From Lachnospiraceae bacterium (lineage in GTDB: Bacteria > Bacillota > Clostridia > Lachnospirales > Lachnospiraceae): a DNA stretch of 64,000 bases. Where the stretch lies: positions 1-64,000 of the forward strand of contig CAAFZP010000021.1 of the NCBI GenBank assembly GCA_900767585.1. Direction: 5' to 3'. The translations under genes were made by a program, and so were the position numbers. This document shows positions 41,803 to 52,514 of the stretch, piece after piece. Within the stretch, counting starts at the first letter, position 1. Each line of letters starts with the position of its first letter. The notes beneath the pieces were generated by a model that was not told where the DNA came from, did not search any database, and saw only the letters and a list, made by a program, of their open reading frames with translations.

Positions 41803-43248
41803 TTGAAGAAAACAAACAAAGAAAAAACAGATACAATAGATAAAAGAACAGATCTCATGATCATCCTGATGCTTGCGCTGTTTAATTTCTGCTTCCTGGG
41901 GATGGTGTACTTCTTTGGTAATACCATGGGAACGTGGTGTGACAGTGCCGGTGTAGTGATCAATCAGAATGTTATTCTGGGTGCAAGTGTCTTTGGCTAT
42001 CTTTCCTATTGGAAAATATCAGAGAGTTTAAGGAAGATCAGTACAAAGACAGTGGCGATTGTTATGACATGTGCCTGTATAGCGTTCCAGGTCGTCATAG
42101 CGGTCAATCGAAGTTATGTGTCTACCCATGTAGCCGGAGTTTTTTGTTTTGCGATCATGGGGATTGCCGGAAGCGCGGCTTGCTATTATGCTTCTGTGAA
42201 AGTGAAACATGCAGCAAACATGGCAAAAATCGTGGGGTGTTCCTACGGACTTGGCATATTGCTGCAGTTTGTGAACAATAACTGTATCGGCGGAATCTAC
42301 GAGATTGTAATGATTGCGATATGCACCGCTTTGTTTGGCGCGCTTATAATAATTATTAAAAAATCTGACATTTCCGATCAGCATACAGAAAACAACAATC
42401 GGAAATTATCTGCCTGGAAACATGTGAAAGCACCGGTTGTGGCGCTTATAGGTTGTGTGGCACTGATGACGGTCGTGTTTTCTACACTGGATAATGTGGT
42501 GACACTGGTACATGCATCTGGCGGATTTGATATCGGACAGTGGCCAAGGCTCATACTTGCGGCGAGTGGGATTGCGGCAGGTGTACTTTATGACATACAC
42601 GACAGAAAATATATGCCGGTGATCATGTATTTGATTACGATTCTTTCGGCGATTTCGATTGTCATAATCCAGCTTGGCGGAAGCTTTGTGATTGGCCTTA
42701 TCGCTTTTTATATTGCAGCCGGATTTTTTACCGTGTTTTTTATGACTGGATTTATGGATATATCCGATTATACAAAGAAACCGAAATTATTTGCCGGATT
42801 AGGCAGAGCCGTCAACAATCTTTTCGCATGTATTATGACAGGAATCTCGGTAAAAATGATCGCGGCAAACAACCAGATGGTGATGATGATTGCGGCGCTT
42901 GTATTGTTTGTGTTGATAGCTGTCTGCGTGCTGATTTATTACAGGGCATTTATCGATGCGGAACATGCGGAGCAGCTACAGAAGGCTTTGACCGAATATT
43001 CCGAGAAGCAAAAAGAAAAAAAGGACACGGACAAGTTCGCAGAATTTGTATCGGTGTATAAGCTGACACCGCGGGAGGCCGATGTGCTAAAGGAGCTGAT
43101 CGCGGACAGTGAAGCGGTGACGGATATCTCAAAAAATCTCGCGATATCAAGGGCGACTTTATATAGGCACATTGCAAAAATAAACGAAAAAACGAATACA
43201 GATTCACGAAAAACACTCGTGCAGTATTATCGAAACTGGAATGGATAA
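41803..43248 (+). CDS. Membrane-embedded LuxR-type regulator
   Basis: 481 residues from TTG 41803, preceded by GGAG; ATG 41857 is an alternative start. About 12 membrane helices resembling an MFS permease are followed by a linker and a C-terminal LuxR HTH (L-T-P-R-E-A-D-V-L-K, then I-S-R-A-T-L-Y-R-H-I-A). Such proteins bind DNA while anchored in the membrane and probably sense a transported compound. It precedes the surface-protein gene, which may be its target. Confidence 0.75.
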   Translation: MKKTNKEKTDTIDKRTDLMIILMLALFNFCFLGMVYFFGNTMGTWCDSAGVVINQNVILGASVFGYLSYWKISESLRKISTKTVAIVMTCACIAFQVVIAVNRSYVSTHVAGVFCFAIMGIAGSAACYYASVKVKHAANMAKIVGCSYGLGILLQFVNNNCIGGIYEIVMIAICTALFGALIIIIKKSDISDQHTENNNRKLSAWKHVKAPVVALIGCVALMTVVFSTLDNVVTLVHASGGFDIGQWPRLILAASGIAAGVLYDIHDRKYMPVIMYLITILSAISIVIIQLGGSFVIGLIAFYIAAGFFTVFFMTGFMDISDYTKKPKLFAGLGRAVNNLFACIMTGISVKMIAANNQMVMMIAALVLFVLIAVCVLIYYRAFIDAEHAEQLQKALTEYSEKQKEKKDTDKFAEFVSVYKLTPREADVLKELIADSEAVTDISKNLAISRATLYRHIAKINEKTNTDSRKTLVQYYRNWNG

Positions 43249-43256
43249 CATGTATG

Positions 43257-43285
43257 AAAAACGGCTTTGTATAGGCCGTTTTTTT
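43257..43285 (+). terminator. Terminator of the LuxR-type gene
   Basis: ACGGC/GCCGT stem with flanking A/T pairs and a following run of seven T. Confidence 0.8.
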
Positions 43286-43398
43286 ATTTTGAGACACTTG
43301 TCACGTGTTGTAAACAGGCAGAAAATGGTAAAATCCTTACTATGTTCGTATCCAAAAGATACATACAAAAAAATAATGGAAAAAGGAGGGTTTTGCGT

Positions 43399-46300
43399 AT
43401 GAAGAGAAAATGGAAACGCATATTTGCGTTTGCGATTGCATTTGCGATGGTTTTCACCATGATGCCGGGGAATAATCTGGTATCAAGAGCAAAAGAGGGA
43501 GAAGGAGGAACATTGGAAGGCTCGGAAGATGGGGGTGAAGAGCCAACCGGCAGATGCTATGTATGTTATGATAGCTTTGATGCCGGTGTGTCATGCATTA
43601 TGGAGAAGGCAGGAACAAGAGAAGAAGCGGTGACAGAAGCCGAAGTACTCGGGAATGAGGGCGTGTCTTTTGTGGCAGGAGAGTCAGAAGATAGTTATAA
43701 AACAATTCACCTGTCCTTGACAAAACCAAGTTCGTATCTGCAGATCAATGAAAATACGACAGAAAATCCAGAGGTTTCAATCTTTGTGAATGGCGAGGAC
43801 AAAACTGCAGAATATAATGAGCAAACTTTGGAGTGGACATATACGCCGGATAATCCGAAGAATCTGTATATATCCGTATTCTGGACGACGGAAGAAAAAA
43901 ATTTCTGCAGTCTGGATGTTGATCCGGAAAAACCGGATTATATTGTGGAATTCAGTGCTGCCGAGGCCGGACAGGTGCAGCTTAAGACGGAACCGAATCC
44001 GAGGGATGGAAATTACACAGACCGGAATGCCACAAGGTCTGTAAGAGCCAGGTATCCGCTTGCTGCAGAGGGAACAGCCGGCGTATCGGAAGTTGAGTTT
44101 GAGGTACAGCCATGGAATGGCGCGGAGTTTTTGGGAATCCAGAAAGACGGATCGGAGACTCTGATTACGAAAGAAGCGTTGGGCGAAGCATTATCTCCAA
44201 ATGAGAATGGAACATATACATATATACTGGATACAAGCCAGTGTGAGGATAATTCATTTACCCAGTTGTTATTTGTGTTCAGTATTCCGGAAGAGCCGGG
44301 AAATGATATGGCAGATTATACATTCCGTGTAAACTATGATCCGGATCATGAAGCGGATGTAACAGGGGCATTGATTGACGCACAGCAAACGGAGACAGCG
44401 CTTGGAACGATAAAGCCAGGTACCGAAATGTCTTTTGGAGATGCATCTGCAATTCAGAAAATCCGTTTGAAACTGAAACAGCCAAGTGACTATTATGATA
44501 CAGTTGCAGGCAAGGAAACGCCGAATCTGAAAGTTCTGGTAAATGGAGAAGACAAAACAGATGTCTATGATGCAGAGACTGCCACATGGACATATACGCC
44601 GGAAAGTGAGAAAGGTCTGGATATCTCAGTGTTCTGGACAGAGGAAGAGTATCAGTTTGCAACCGTTGGTCCGGACGGAGAGAAGGAAGACTTCTGCATC
44701 GAGTATAATTATCTGGGTGCCGGCGAAGTATCCATCGATGATACCGATTGCATATCGCGGGTAGACCGGGTTGGATGCAACCAGACAAAAGTGATTTATC
44801 CGCTTGGAAGGGAAAAAGTTACACTTCATTTCACACCAAAGACTGGTGAGAATATCCGGGATATCCGGATTGGAGAGCAGCATTATGATGTGAATCAGGG
44901 TGGACTTCCGGAAGGATATGAGTTATCGAAGGATCAGGATGATGTCTATACACTTGTTATTCCGTCCAGCAAGTTTGCAGACAATGATTGGCTGGATATG
45001 ACATTTGAATTCACAGATCAAGGTGAAAATCCGGATAACCCGCAGAACCCTGTATACGCACAGGATAAGGATGTGACACTCCGGTTCTGGCGGTATGACG
45101 AAGAAAGTAAGAAGTATGTGTCAGCCTATGATTTTATCGGATATATCTATTGGAACAATGGATCCGGAACGCAAACGGATGGTACACCAAAGACGAATCC
45201 GTTTGATATTCCGGGCAGTGTATTGATGGAAAATGCGGGAGTGATAGAAAAAGGCGGTTATGACGCGTCGGTAAAAGCAACAAATTCCCTTGCCTTCCAA
45301 CAGGAAATCGAACGTGGAATTGCAGGCGCGTATCTTCTGAATAACGCAGAGTTTGATTCGGACGGTATATTAAAAGATCCGAAACTTCAAGAAGCGCAGA
45401 AAATTGAGATGCAAAGCGGAACATTTTACGTGCCCGGCGAGACATCCCAGCAGATTGTGACAAAAGAGGAAACGAATATCTATGGTGTTGAACTGCCTGT
45501 GTCAAATGCTGAGACAGAAAGCTATGATATTCTGCTTGAACCAAATTACCGTCACACGATCGTATGGGAAAATCACAAACAAGTAAATTTTGGTGAGGAT
45601 GCACTTGTCGCAAATGGCACAGCGGAACTTCTGAAAATCACGGATGCGCAGGGAAATGATCTGACAGAGTCCGGCGAAGCTTCTGTTGAGATGACGGAGA
45701 ATGGTGGATATTGCATGGTGCCGGTAGGCGCGAAGGTGACAATCCGTCTGATACCGGATTATGGTTACCAGGTAAAGAAAGCAGAATTAAATGGCGGTGC
45801 CAAACTTATACCAAACAAAGATATTTCATCTTTTACATTTGAGATGCCGGATACAAATATTCATTTCTCAGGTCTGATGGAGAAAACAGAGGATGAAGTC
45901 ACTGCAAAGTCATCTAAGGTCGGTGCAGCTTCGATTGCAAATGGAAAAAATGCGGCAATCCACGGAGGCAATGTAAAACTTACGATTGATGACCACGCCG
46001 GTTATAACGCAGACCAGCTGCGCACAGTTGCGGATGCTGCAGGACAGACAGAAAAATTGGATGCAACGGTGGTTGCAGCTTTGGATATGACATTGGATAA
46101 TATTATAAATAAAGCGGCTGCGGATGCCTATTGGACAGAAGAAGTCAGGGAGTTTGATCAGAATGTGCAGGTTACTGTCGCTTTAAAAGAAAAGATCACG
46201 CTTGGGGAAGGCGAGACGATTGCAGTTGTACGGGAGCATAACGGAATACTGGAAAAAATTGATGCGGTATACAAGGAAGGCGTTCTTACAATGCCGACAA

Positions 46301-47403
46301 ATAAATTCTCGACGTATTCCATCGTGAAGCTTTCACCAGCAAAGTCAACCACCCCGACGACACCAACCACCCCGACACAACCGGATATACCGGTGGTAAG
46401 CGTGTCTTATCACACACATATCCAGACACTCGGCGATTCACAGGGCGTGCGGAAGAACGGTGCGATGGCAGGAACAACCGGCATAGCAAAGCGTCTGGAG
46501 AATATCTGGGTAAAAGTAGAGGGAAATCCGAACCTTGGTATCCAGTACAGTACTCATTGTCAGAGCTATGGCTGGCTTCCGTGGTCGGCAAACGGAGAAA
46601 CAAACGGAACAAGCGGAGAGGCAAAGAGACTTGAAGCAATCAAGATCCGTCTGACAGGCGAAGATGCTGCGAATTATGATGTCTACTATCGGGTACATGC
46701 GCAGAGCTATGGCTGGCTTGCATGGGCAAAAAATGGCGATCCGGCAGGTACTGCAGGGAAAGCAAAACGACTGGAAGGAATCCAGATTGTTGTCTTGAAG
46801 AAAGGTTCTGATGCACCGGGAGCAAATTACGGGGATGTGAATGCTTCCGGAAGTGCAAATAAAACTGCATTTATCACAGATATAAATGCTGCCATTGTGA
46901 TTCCGGGCAGTGATACAAACCCGAATATTTCCTATCGGACGCATGTTCAGACGTTTGGATGGCAGGAGTACAAGATGAATGGCGCGATGGCAGGAACAAC
47001 CGGAAAAGCAAAACGTCTCGAAGGAATCAACATCAAACTGTCAAACTGTGATTATACAGGTGGAATCCGGTACATGACACATATCCAGACATATGGATGG
47101 TCACAGGGCTGGAAAGAAAATGGCGCGATGGCAGGAACAAGCGGAGAGGCAAAGCGCCTCGAAGCAATCCGGATCGAACTGACCGGGGAGATGGCAAAGC
47201 ATTATGACATTTACTACCGGGTACACGCACAAAGCTATGGCTGGCTTAACTGGGCATCGAACGGAGCGCCTGCCGGAACGGCCGGAATGGCAAAACGATT
47301 AGAAGGTATCCAGATCGTACTTGTGAAGAAAGGCGAGGCTGCACCGGCGAACAATTACCAGAAGATTATCACTGTAAATAAGGATGCTTATATAGGAAAA
47401 TAA
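43399..47403 (+). CDS. Large secreted surface protein with ChW repeats
   Basis: 1334 residues from ATG 43399, preceded by AAAAGGAGG; upstream in-frame codons extend into the terminator and are not used. Signal peptide (basic start, then F-A-F-A-I-A-F-A-M-V-F). Two copies of a V-N-G-E-D-K-T to I-S-V-F-W module lie at about 43780-43895 and 44540-44640. Six ChW repeats (Clostridial hydrophobic with conserved Trp; pattern H-x-Q-x-x-G-W, A-x-R-L-E) fill 46400-47340 in two groups of three. No LPxTG anchor. ChW repeats are thought to bind the cell wall or glycans, so it is likely an adhesin or matrix protein. Confidence 0.85.
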   Translation: MKRKWKRIFAFAIAFAMVFTMMPGNNLVSRAKEGEGGTLEGSEDGGEEPTGRCYVCYDSFDAGVSCIMEKAGTREEAVTEAEVLGNEGVSFVAGESEDSYKTIHLSLTKPSSYLQINENTTENPEVSIFVNGEDKTAEYNEQTLEWTYTPDNPKNLYISVFWTTEEKNFCSLDVDPEKPDYIVEFSAAEAGQVQLKTEPNPRDGNYTDRNATRSVRARYPLAAEGTAGVSEVEFEVQPWNGAEFLGIQKDGSETLITKEALGEALSPNENGTYTYILDTSQCEDNSFTQLLFVFSIPEEPGNDMADYTFRVNYDPDHEADVTGALIDAQQTETALGTIKPGTEMSFGDASAIQKIRLKLKQPSDYYDTVAGKETPNLKVLVNGEDKTDVYDAETATWTYTPESEKGLDISVFWTEEEYQFATVGPDGEKEDFCIEYNYLGAGEVSIDDTDCISRVDRVGCNQTKVIYPLGREKVTLHFTPKTGENIRDIRIGEQHYDVNQGGLPEGYELSKDQDDVYTLVIPSSKFADNDWLDMTFEFTDQGENPDNPQNPVYAQDKDVTLRFWRYDEESKKYVSAYDFIGYIYWNNGSGTQTDGTPKTNPFDIPGSVLMENAGVIEKGGYDASVKATNSLAFQQEIERGIAGAYLLNNAEFDSDGILKDPKLQEAQKIEMQSGTFYVPGETSQQIVTKEETNIYGVELPVSNAETESYDILLEPNYRHTIVWENHKQVNFGEDALVANGTAELLKITDAQGNDLTESGEASVEMTENGGYCMVPVGAKVTIRLIPDYGYQVKKAELNGGAKLIPNKDISSFTFEMPDTNIHFSGLMEKTEDEVTAKSSKVGAASIANGKNAAIHGGNVKLTIDDHAGYNADQLRTVADAAGQTEKLDATVVAALDMTLDNIINKAAADAYWTEEVREFDQNVQVTVALKEKITLGEGETIAVVREHNGILEKIDAVYKEGVLTMPTNKFSTYSIVKLSPAKSTTPTTPTTPTQPDIPVVSVSYHTHIQTLGDSQGVRKNGAMAGTTGIAKRLENIWVKVEGNPNLGIQYSTHCQSYGWLPWSANGETNGTSGEAKRLEAIKIRLTGEDAANYDVYYRVHAQSYGWLAWAKNGDPAGTAGKAKRLEGIQIVVLKKGSDAPGANYGDVNASGSANKTAFITDINAAIVIPGSDTNPNISYRTHVQTFGWQEYKMNGAMAGTTGKAKRLEGINIKLSNCDYTGGIRYMTHIQTYGWSQGWKENGAMAGTSGEAKRLEAIRIELTGEMAKHYDIYYRVHAQSYGWLNWASNGAPAGTAGMAKRLEGIQIVLVKKGEAAPANNYQKIITVNKDAYIGK

Positions 47404-47423
47404 AAGAAAAAATTAAATAAAAC

Positions 47424-47477
47424 GAAACAGGCAGATTTGTAGATGATTCGGACAATGCTACAAGTCTGTCTGTTTTT
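47424..47477 (+). terminator. Terminator of the surface-protein gene
   Basis: AAACAGGCAGATTTGTAG pairs with CTACAAGTCTGTCTGTTT; a run of five T closes it. The following 137 bases up to the lipid kinase gene show no further supported feature. Confidence 0.85.
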
Positions 47478-47614
47478 ATGCAAAAGATATTGTTTTTTTT
47501 CGAGCAGGTATGTATGATGAACATAAAGACTGCAAGTGACAAGTTCGAAGAAAATTAAAACACATGTACTTTTGTTTTACAGTTGATGCGTGATGTTTGT
47601 AAAGGGATAAAAGA

Positions 47615-48616
47615 ATGTATCAGATTATAGTAAACCCAACCTCATCTTCCGGAAAAGGGATGGAAGCGTGGGAGAAGATAAAGGCGATATTGGATCGTAG
47701 AAGTGTAACATACAAAGTCCATATGCTGCAAGACGCAGGGGAAGCGACGCAGGTGGTACGGGAACTGACTGCACAGGATGAAACGGGGATCGTGAAGCTG
47801 CTTGTGGTCGGCGGAGATGGCACGTTAAATGAAGTTTTAAATGGTATTCAGGATTTTGAGCATACGACACTCTCCTGTATCCAGACCGGTTCGGGAAATG
47901 ATTTTGCCAGAAATATGCATCTGGAAAAAGATGTGGAACAGGCAATTGTGCATTTGCTAGAACAGCCGGAAGAGATGGCGCTTGATTACGGTGAAGTGAC
48001 AGTGCGGGTGGATGGGACCGGAGATGCACGCATGGATTGTAGACAGCGTGGAGTCGACGGGGATGATATGGATGCGTGTCGGGATTGCGTGATTCGAACA
48101 AATCGGTTCCTGATCAGTTCCGGTGTCGGTTACGACGCCAATATCTGCGAAGAAGTCAGCCGGAGCCGTCTGAAACCGATTTTAAATAAGATCCATCTTG
48201 GCAAATTAGTGTATGTGATGATTGGTGTCAAACAGATATTCACAAAGAAAACAGTGCGTGCAAAATTATACCTGGACGATGCGCCGGTGAGGAAGCTTCC
48301 GGAGTTGTTCTTTGTCGTCGGGATGAATCATATGTACGAAGGCGGCGGGATTCCATTCTGCCCAAATGCGGATCCGACGGATGGCAGGCTGGATGTCTGT
48401 CTGGTCAAAGGCATGTCGAGGATGAAGATGCTTCTGGCGGTTGTGCTGGTGTATTTCAAGAAGCATCTGCTGTTCAAAGGCATCACGAACCACCGCTGTA
48501 AGAAGATGCGGTTGGTGACCGAGACACCGCAGTGGATCCATATGGATGGCGAGACGCCATATCAGGTGAGAGAAGTTACATGGGAGAGCAAGGGAAAGCT
48601 GAGGTTTGTGAGGTAG
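47615..48616 (+). CDS. Diacylglycerol kinase-family lipid kinase
   Basis: 333 residues. Nucleotide-binding G-G-D-G-T-L-N-E (about residue 66) and an earlier I-V-N-P-T-S-S-S-G-K. The family (YegS/DgkB/BmrU) phosphorylates diacylglycerol or related lipids. A roughly 20-residue Asp/Arg-rich insertion near position 130 (about 48010-48090) is not usual. Stands alone. Confidence 0.88.
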   Translation: MYQIIVNPTSSSGKGMEAWEKIKAILDRRSVTYKVHMLQDAGEATQVVRELTAQDETGIVKLLVVGGDGTLNEVLNGIQDFEHTTLSCIQTGSGNDFARNMHLEKDVEQAIVHLLEQPEEMALDYGEVTVRVDGTGDARMDCRQRGVDGDDMDACRDCVIRTNRFLISSGVGYDANICEEVSRSRLKPILNKIHLGKLVYVMIGVKQIFTKKTVRAKLYLDDAPVRKLPELFFVVGMNHMYEGGGIPFCPNADPTDGRLDVCLVKGMSRMKMLLAVVLVYFKKHLLFKGITNHRCKKMRLVTETPQWIHMDGETPYQVREVTWESKGKLRFVR

Positions 48617-48650
48617 GATGAAGATATAAGGAAAAGCCGAGGGAGAAAAT

Positions 48651-51650
48651 ATGAATACGATAGAAGAGTTAAGGCAGGGCTTTGAAACTGCGTATATAGA
48701 TGCAAATGTTACATCAAATTTGGCGGTTAAGCCGCAATTTGTATCAAATAATTACAAAGAGGGAAAGAAAGTTCTTGCTTCTGTTGAGGAAGAACTTTTG
48801 TCATGCGATAGTTTTCAAATTAGTGTTGCTTTTATTACATTAGGTGGCATTGAGCCATTGCTTCAAACGTTAAAGGAGTTGGAAAACAGGCATGTTCAAG
48901 GGCAGATTCTTACAACAAATTATCTGAATTTCACAGAACCGAAAGCACTAAAAAAATTGAACGAATTTGACAATATTACCTTGAAAATGTATGACGTGAA
49001 TGCTGTACATGAGGGATTTCATACGAAGGGATATATCTTCAAAAAAGAAGAGATATATCGCATTATCATAGGTAGCTCCAATATAACAAAGTCTGCACTT
49101 ACAGTAAACCGGGAATGGAATACAAAAGTGATTTCGACCGAGCAGGGGGAGATTGCACGAGAAATTATATCGGAATATGAGACATTATGGAATTCGGAAT
49201 ATGCCATCGAATTTGATGGCTTTTATGAGAAGTACAAAGAGCAATATGAAATCATCAAAAGGCAGCAGCAGATTGCAAAACAGGAAACGGTAACGTCGCT
49301 TGAAAAATATAAATTGCAACCGAACAAAATGCAGCTTGCGTTTATAATAAATCTGAGAAAAATTGTAAAGGATGGACAGGAACGGGCGCTGTTGATATCT
49401 GCGACTGGAACAGGAAAGACCTATGCGTCAGCATTTGCCATGCGGGAACTAGGATTCCACAGGGTTTTATTTCTGGTACATCGTGGGCAGCTGGCAAGGC
49501 AGACAAAGAAGGCGTATCAAAACGTATTTTCGAAATCTGTTTCGATGGGGTTGGTCGGTGCCGGGTATGCGGAATATGAGAAAGATTATGTGTTTGCAAC
49601 GGTACAGACGTTAAACAAAGATGAAAACCTAAAGAAGTATGATCCGGCTACATTTGACTGCATCATATTGGATGAAGCACATCATTCATCCGCGTATACC
49701 TACTAGAAGATTATGCAATATTTCACGCCGAAACTGTGGCTTGGTATGACAGCGACGCTAGATAAGCGGGACGATGATATGGAAGGAAAAAATATTTATG
49801 AGATATTTCATCATCAGATTGCATATGAAATTCGGCTGCAGCAGGCGATGGAAGAAGATATGCTTTGTACATTTCATTATTTTGGAATCAGCGATATCTC
49901 AATGTTAAGTGAAAAGCAGGTTGCAAAGGCAAAGATCGGAGAGCGGGATTTTAATATTTTGACAAGTGATGAACGGGTGCGGCATATCGCGGAACAGGTG
50001 CAGTTTTATGGATATAGTGGTAATCGTGTGAAGGGGCTTGTTTTTTGCAGCCGGATTGACGAATCAGAGGAGTTGTCAGATAAATTTAATCATAGGATCA
50101 ATCCAGAAACCGGAAAGAAATATCGAACGATTGCGTTGAATGGAACAGCAACGGAGGAAGAACGACAGCGCGCATTTGAACGACTCGCGATGGATGAGGG
50201 CGATTCAGAGGAAGAACCGCTTGATTATATATTTTCAGTAGAGATTTTGAACGAAGGTGTTGATATCGTAGAGGTGAATCAGGTTATCATGCTTCGACCA
50301 ACCCAGTCGCCGATTGTATTTATCCAGCAGCTCGGCAGAGGGCTTCGTAAGGCAGAAGGAAAAGAGTTTGTTGTGATTCTGGATTTTATAGGAAATTATA
50401 ATAACAACTTCATGATTCCGGTTGCGCTTTCCGGAGATCGAACTTATAATGCGGATAATATTCGGAAATATGTGATCAGTGGAAACAATACGATACCGGG
50501 TGCTTCGACCATTCATTTCGATGAAATTGCAAAACAGAAAATATTTGCGTCCATCGATAAGATCAAGGGGATGAAATCCATTATAAAAGAAAGCTATCTG
50601 GCACTGAAAAACCGATTAGGGAAAGTGCCTTATCTGGTGGATTTTTATGAGAATGGTGAGATTGATCCGCTTGTTATTGTGAAAGAATATAAGACGTATC
50701 AGAATTTTTTGGAATCGGCGGAAAAAGAGCTTTACATCGGAAAATTGACGGAGAAAGAAAAAACGATTTTGGAATATTTATCTAAAACGGTTTTGAGTGG
50801 AGTACGTCCGTATGAGTTGGAAATTTTGCGGAGATTGGTACATACGGGGCATGTGGATATTCAGGTTTTTCAAAAGGAATTTGAGGAAACCTATCATGTT
50901 CCGATGGATGAGAAAACCTTTTATAATGCAATCGATGTATTGCAGGGGCGGTTTGTCAGCAAGGAAGAGGAATATAAAAAATATGAACAGATGGATTTGA
51001 TCGCGTTTGAGTCTGGCAAGGATAACGTTGAAAAATCAAGTTACCAGATACATGAATTTGTGGAAAGATTGCATCATTCTGAATTTTCAAACCAGTTAGA
51101 AGACATCATTGTAGTTGGCCTGAAACGGTATTCCGATAAATACGCAACCACGAATGGTACACCATTTGTGCTGTATGAGAAATATTCCAGACGAGATGTG
51201 TGTCTTTTGATGAATTGTGGGAGAGATTATTCTTCCACGATGTATGGCATGAAGCGGATAGGTGAAGATGTTTTTATTTTTGTGACATATCATAAGACAG
51301 AAAGCGGAGATGAGAAAGCTTATGCTGATGGAAAACCGGATTATGCGGATGTATTTGAGGATAATATGATATTTCGGTGGGATACACAAATTGGTCGGGG
51401 TGTAGAGAGCTCTTATGTGAAAGAAGTGTGCGAGGCTAAACGGAAACATCTGTTTGTGAAGAAAAGCGATGCAGAGACAAACTTCTATTACATGGGACGG
51501 TTTGATATCGTGGAGATGCAAGCGGCAACGAAAAAGGACAACAATGGCAAAGAACGAGATATCGCGAAGATTCGGACGAAGATGCATCATCCGGTGCGGG
51601 AGGATCTGCTTCGGTATTTACAGAGTGATATATATGCAGAGGAAAAATAA
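48651..51650 (+). pseudogene. PLD-SF2 helicase-DUF3427 protein with in-frame amber codon
   Basis: A single 1000-codon reading frame is broken only by TAG at 49704-49706. Both halves stay in the same frame. The stop follows D-E-A-H-H-S-S-A-Y-T-Y and replaces what is probably a glutamine codon (one base from CAG). Domains: PLD-like nuclease (H-T-K-G-Y-I-F and G-S-S-N-I-T, about 125-150), helicase Walker A S-A-T-G-T-G-K-T (about 250), D-E-A-H box, T-A-T-L, motif VI Q-L-G-R-G-L-R, and a C-terminal DUF3427. The second half (from 49713) could start at ATG 49719 but would lack the Walker A. Such helicases often accompany a NUDIX protein and are seen in defence loci. A recent nonsense mutation, readthrough or a sequence error could explain the stop. 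Confidence 0.8.
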
Positions 51651-51660
51651 AGGAGAACCT

Positions 51661-52047
51661 ATGAAGACAGTAAGAGTTGTGGCAGCAGTTATTCGGCACG
51701 AAAATAAAATATTTGCCACGCAACGTGGATATGGAGAGATGAAAGGCGGCTGGGAGTTCCCGGGAGGGAAGATTGAAGTGGGAGAAACGCCACAGCAGGC
51801 CTTGAAACGAGAAATCGAAGAAGAGTTGGAGACGGAAATTCAAGTAGGAGAATTGATTGATACAATCGAGTTTGACTACCCTTCTTTTCATTTGTCAATG
51901 GAATGCTTCTGGTGTGAAGTCCTAAAGGGAGACCTTGTATTGAAGGAGCATGAGGCAGCTAAATGGCTGGATAAGGATTCTCTTGATAGTGTAGCCTGGC
52001 TGCCTGCCGATGTCACATTGATCGATAAAGTTAAGAAAGGACTATAA
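51661..52047 (+). CDS. NUDIX hydrolase, MutT-like
   Basis: 128 residues with AAAGGAG upstream, 10 bases after the helicase. The Nudix box is complete (G-K-I-E-V-G-E, then R-E-I-E-E-E). It hydrolyses nucleoside triphosphates or related compounds; the family includes 8-oxo-dGTP pyrophosphatases. Its tight coupling to the helicase and duplication of its end downstream suggest that the pair works together. Confidence 0.85.
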   Translation: MKTVRVVAAVIRHENKIFATQRGYGEMKGGWEFPGGKIEVGETPQQALKREIEEELETEIQVGELIDTIEFDYPSFHLSMECFWCEVLKGDLVLKEHEAAKWLDKDSLDSVAWLPADVTLIDKVKKGL

Positions 52048-52113
52048 CATGAAACCAAAATCTCCACAAAGCATACAATTATATAATATCATGCTTCGCC
52101 TTGGGTATCCGGA
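51965..52113 (+). repeat. Direct repeat of 148 bp, copy 1
   Basis: Covers the end of the NUDIX gene and the first 65 bases of the next gene. It matches 54266-54413 with about three mismatches. The two copies bracket the Vsr remnant and AlbA_2 gene. Confidence 0.85.
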
Positions 52114-52126
52114 GGTTTACATCTGA
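52049..52126 (+). pseudogene. Truncated copy of the small conserved gene at 54350
   Basis: Its first 22 codons are the same as those of the intact gene at 54350-54640. The match ends at G-Y-P-E, after which an unrelated sequence gives a stop. The break at about 52113 is an insertion junction. Confidence 0.85.
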
Positions 52127-52129
52127 CAC

Positions 52130-52339
52130 ATGGTAAGGAGGAGTAATAATGGTGAATTCTGGATTAATAAAATATCACGAAATAGGGAACGTGATGATGA
52201 AATAAACAAAAAACTGTTGTTTGAAGATTGGACCGTTATTAGGTTTTGGGGTGATGATATAAAGAAGCATACGGATGAGTGCGTGAGAGTTGTGGAAGAG
52301 ACTATATTTGATAGTATGGATATGGAAGAATTGTTATAA
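52130..52339 (+). pseudogene. C-terminal remnant of a Vsr-like repair endonuclease
   Basis: 69 residues following a stop codon upstream. The segment F-W-I-N-K-I-S-R-N-R-E-R-D and W-T-V-I-R-F-W matches the C-terminal half of very-short-patch repair endonucleases. The catalytic N-terminal half is gone. Vsr genes normally accompany cytosine DNA methyltransferases of restriction systems, so a restriction-modification locus was probably once here. Confidence 0.7.
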
Positions 52340-52514
52340 GATAAGCATATAATGCCATGTATATGTGTAAATTTTGCATGATGAACGCAAAATAGTAAGA
52401 TAATTATCTGTATAGATATTCGTTCGTTTTATGTAAGCAGATATTTAGAAATGAAGCTGTTGGAGTAGGATAAAATCAAGCATTAGGAAATATGTAACAG
52501 AAAGCAGGTTTTTT

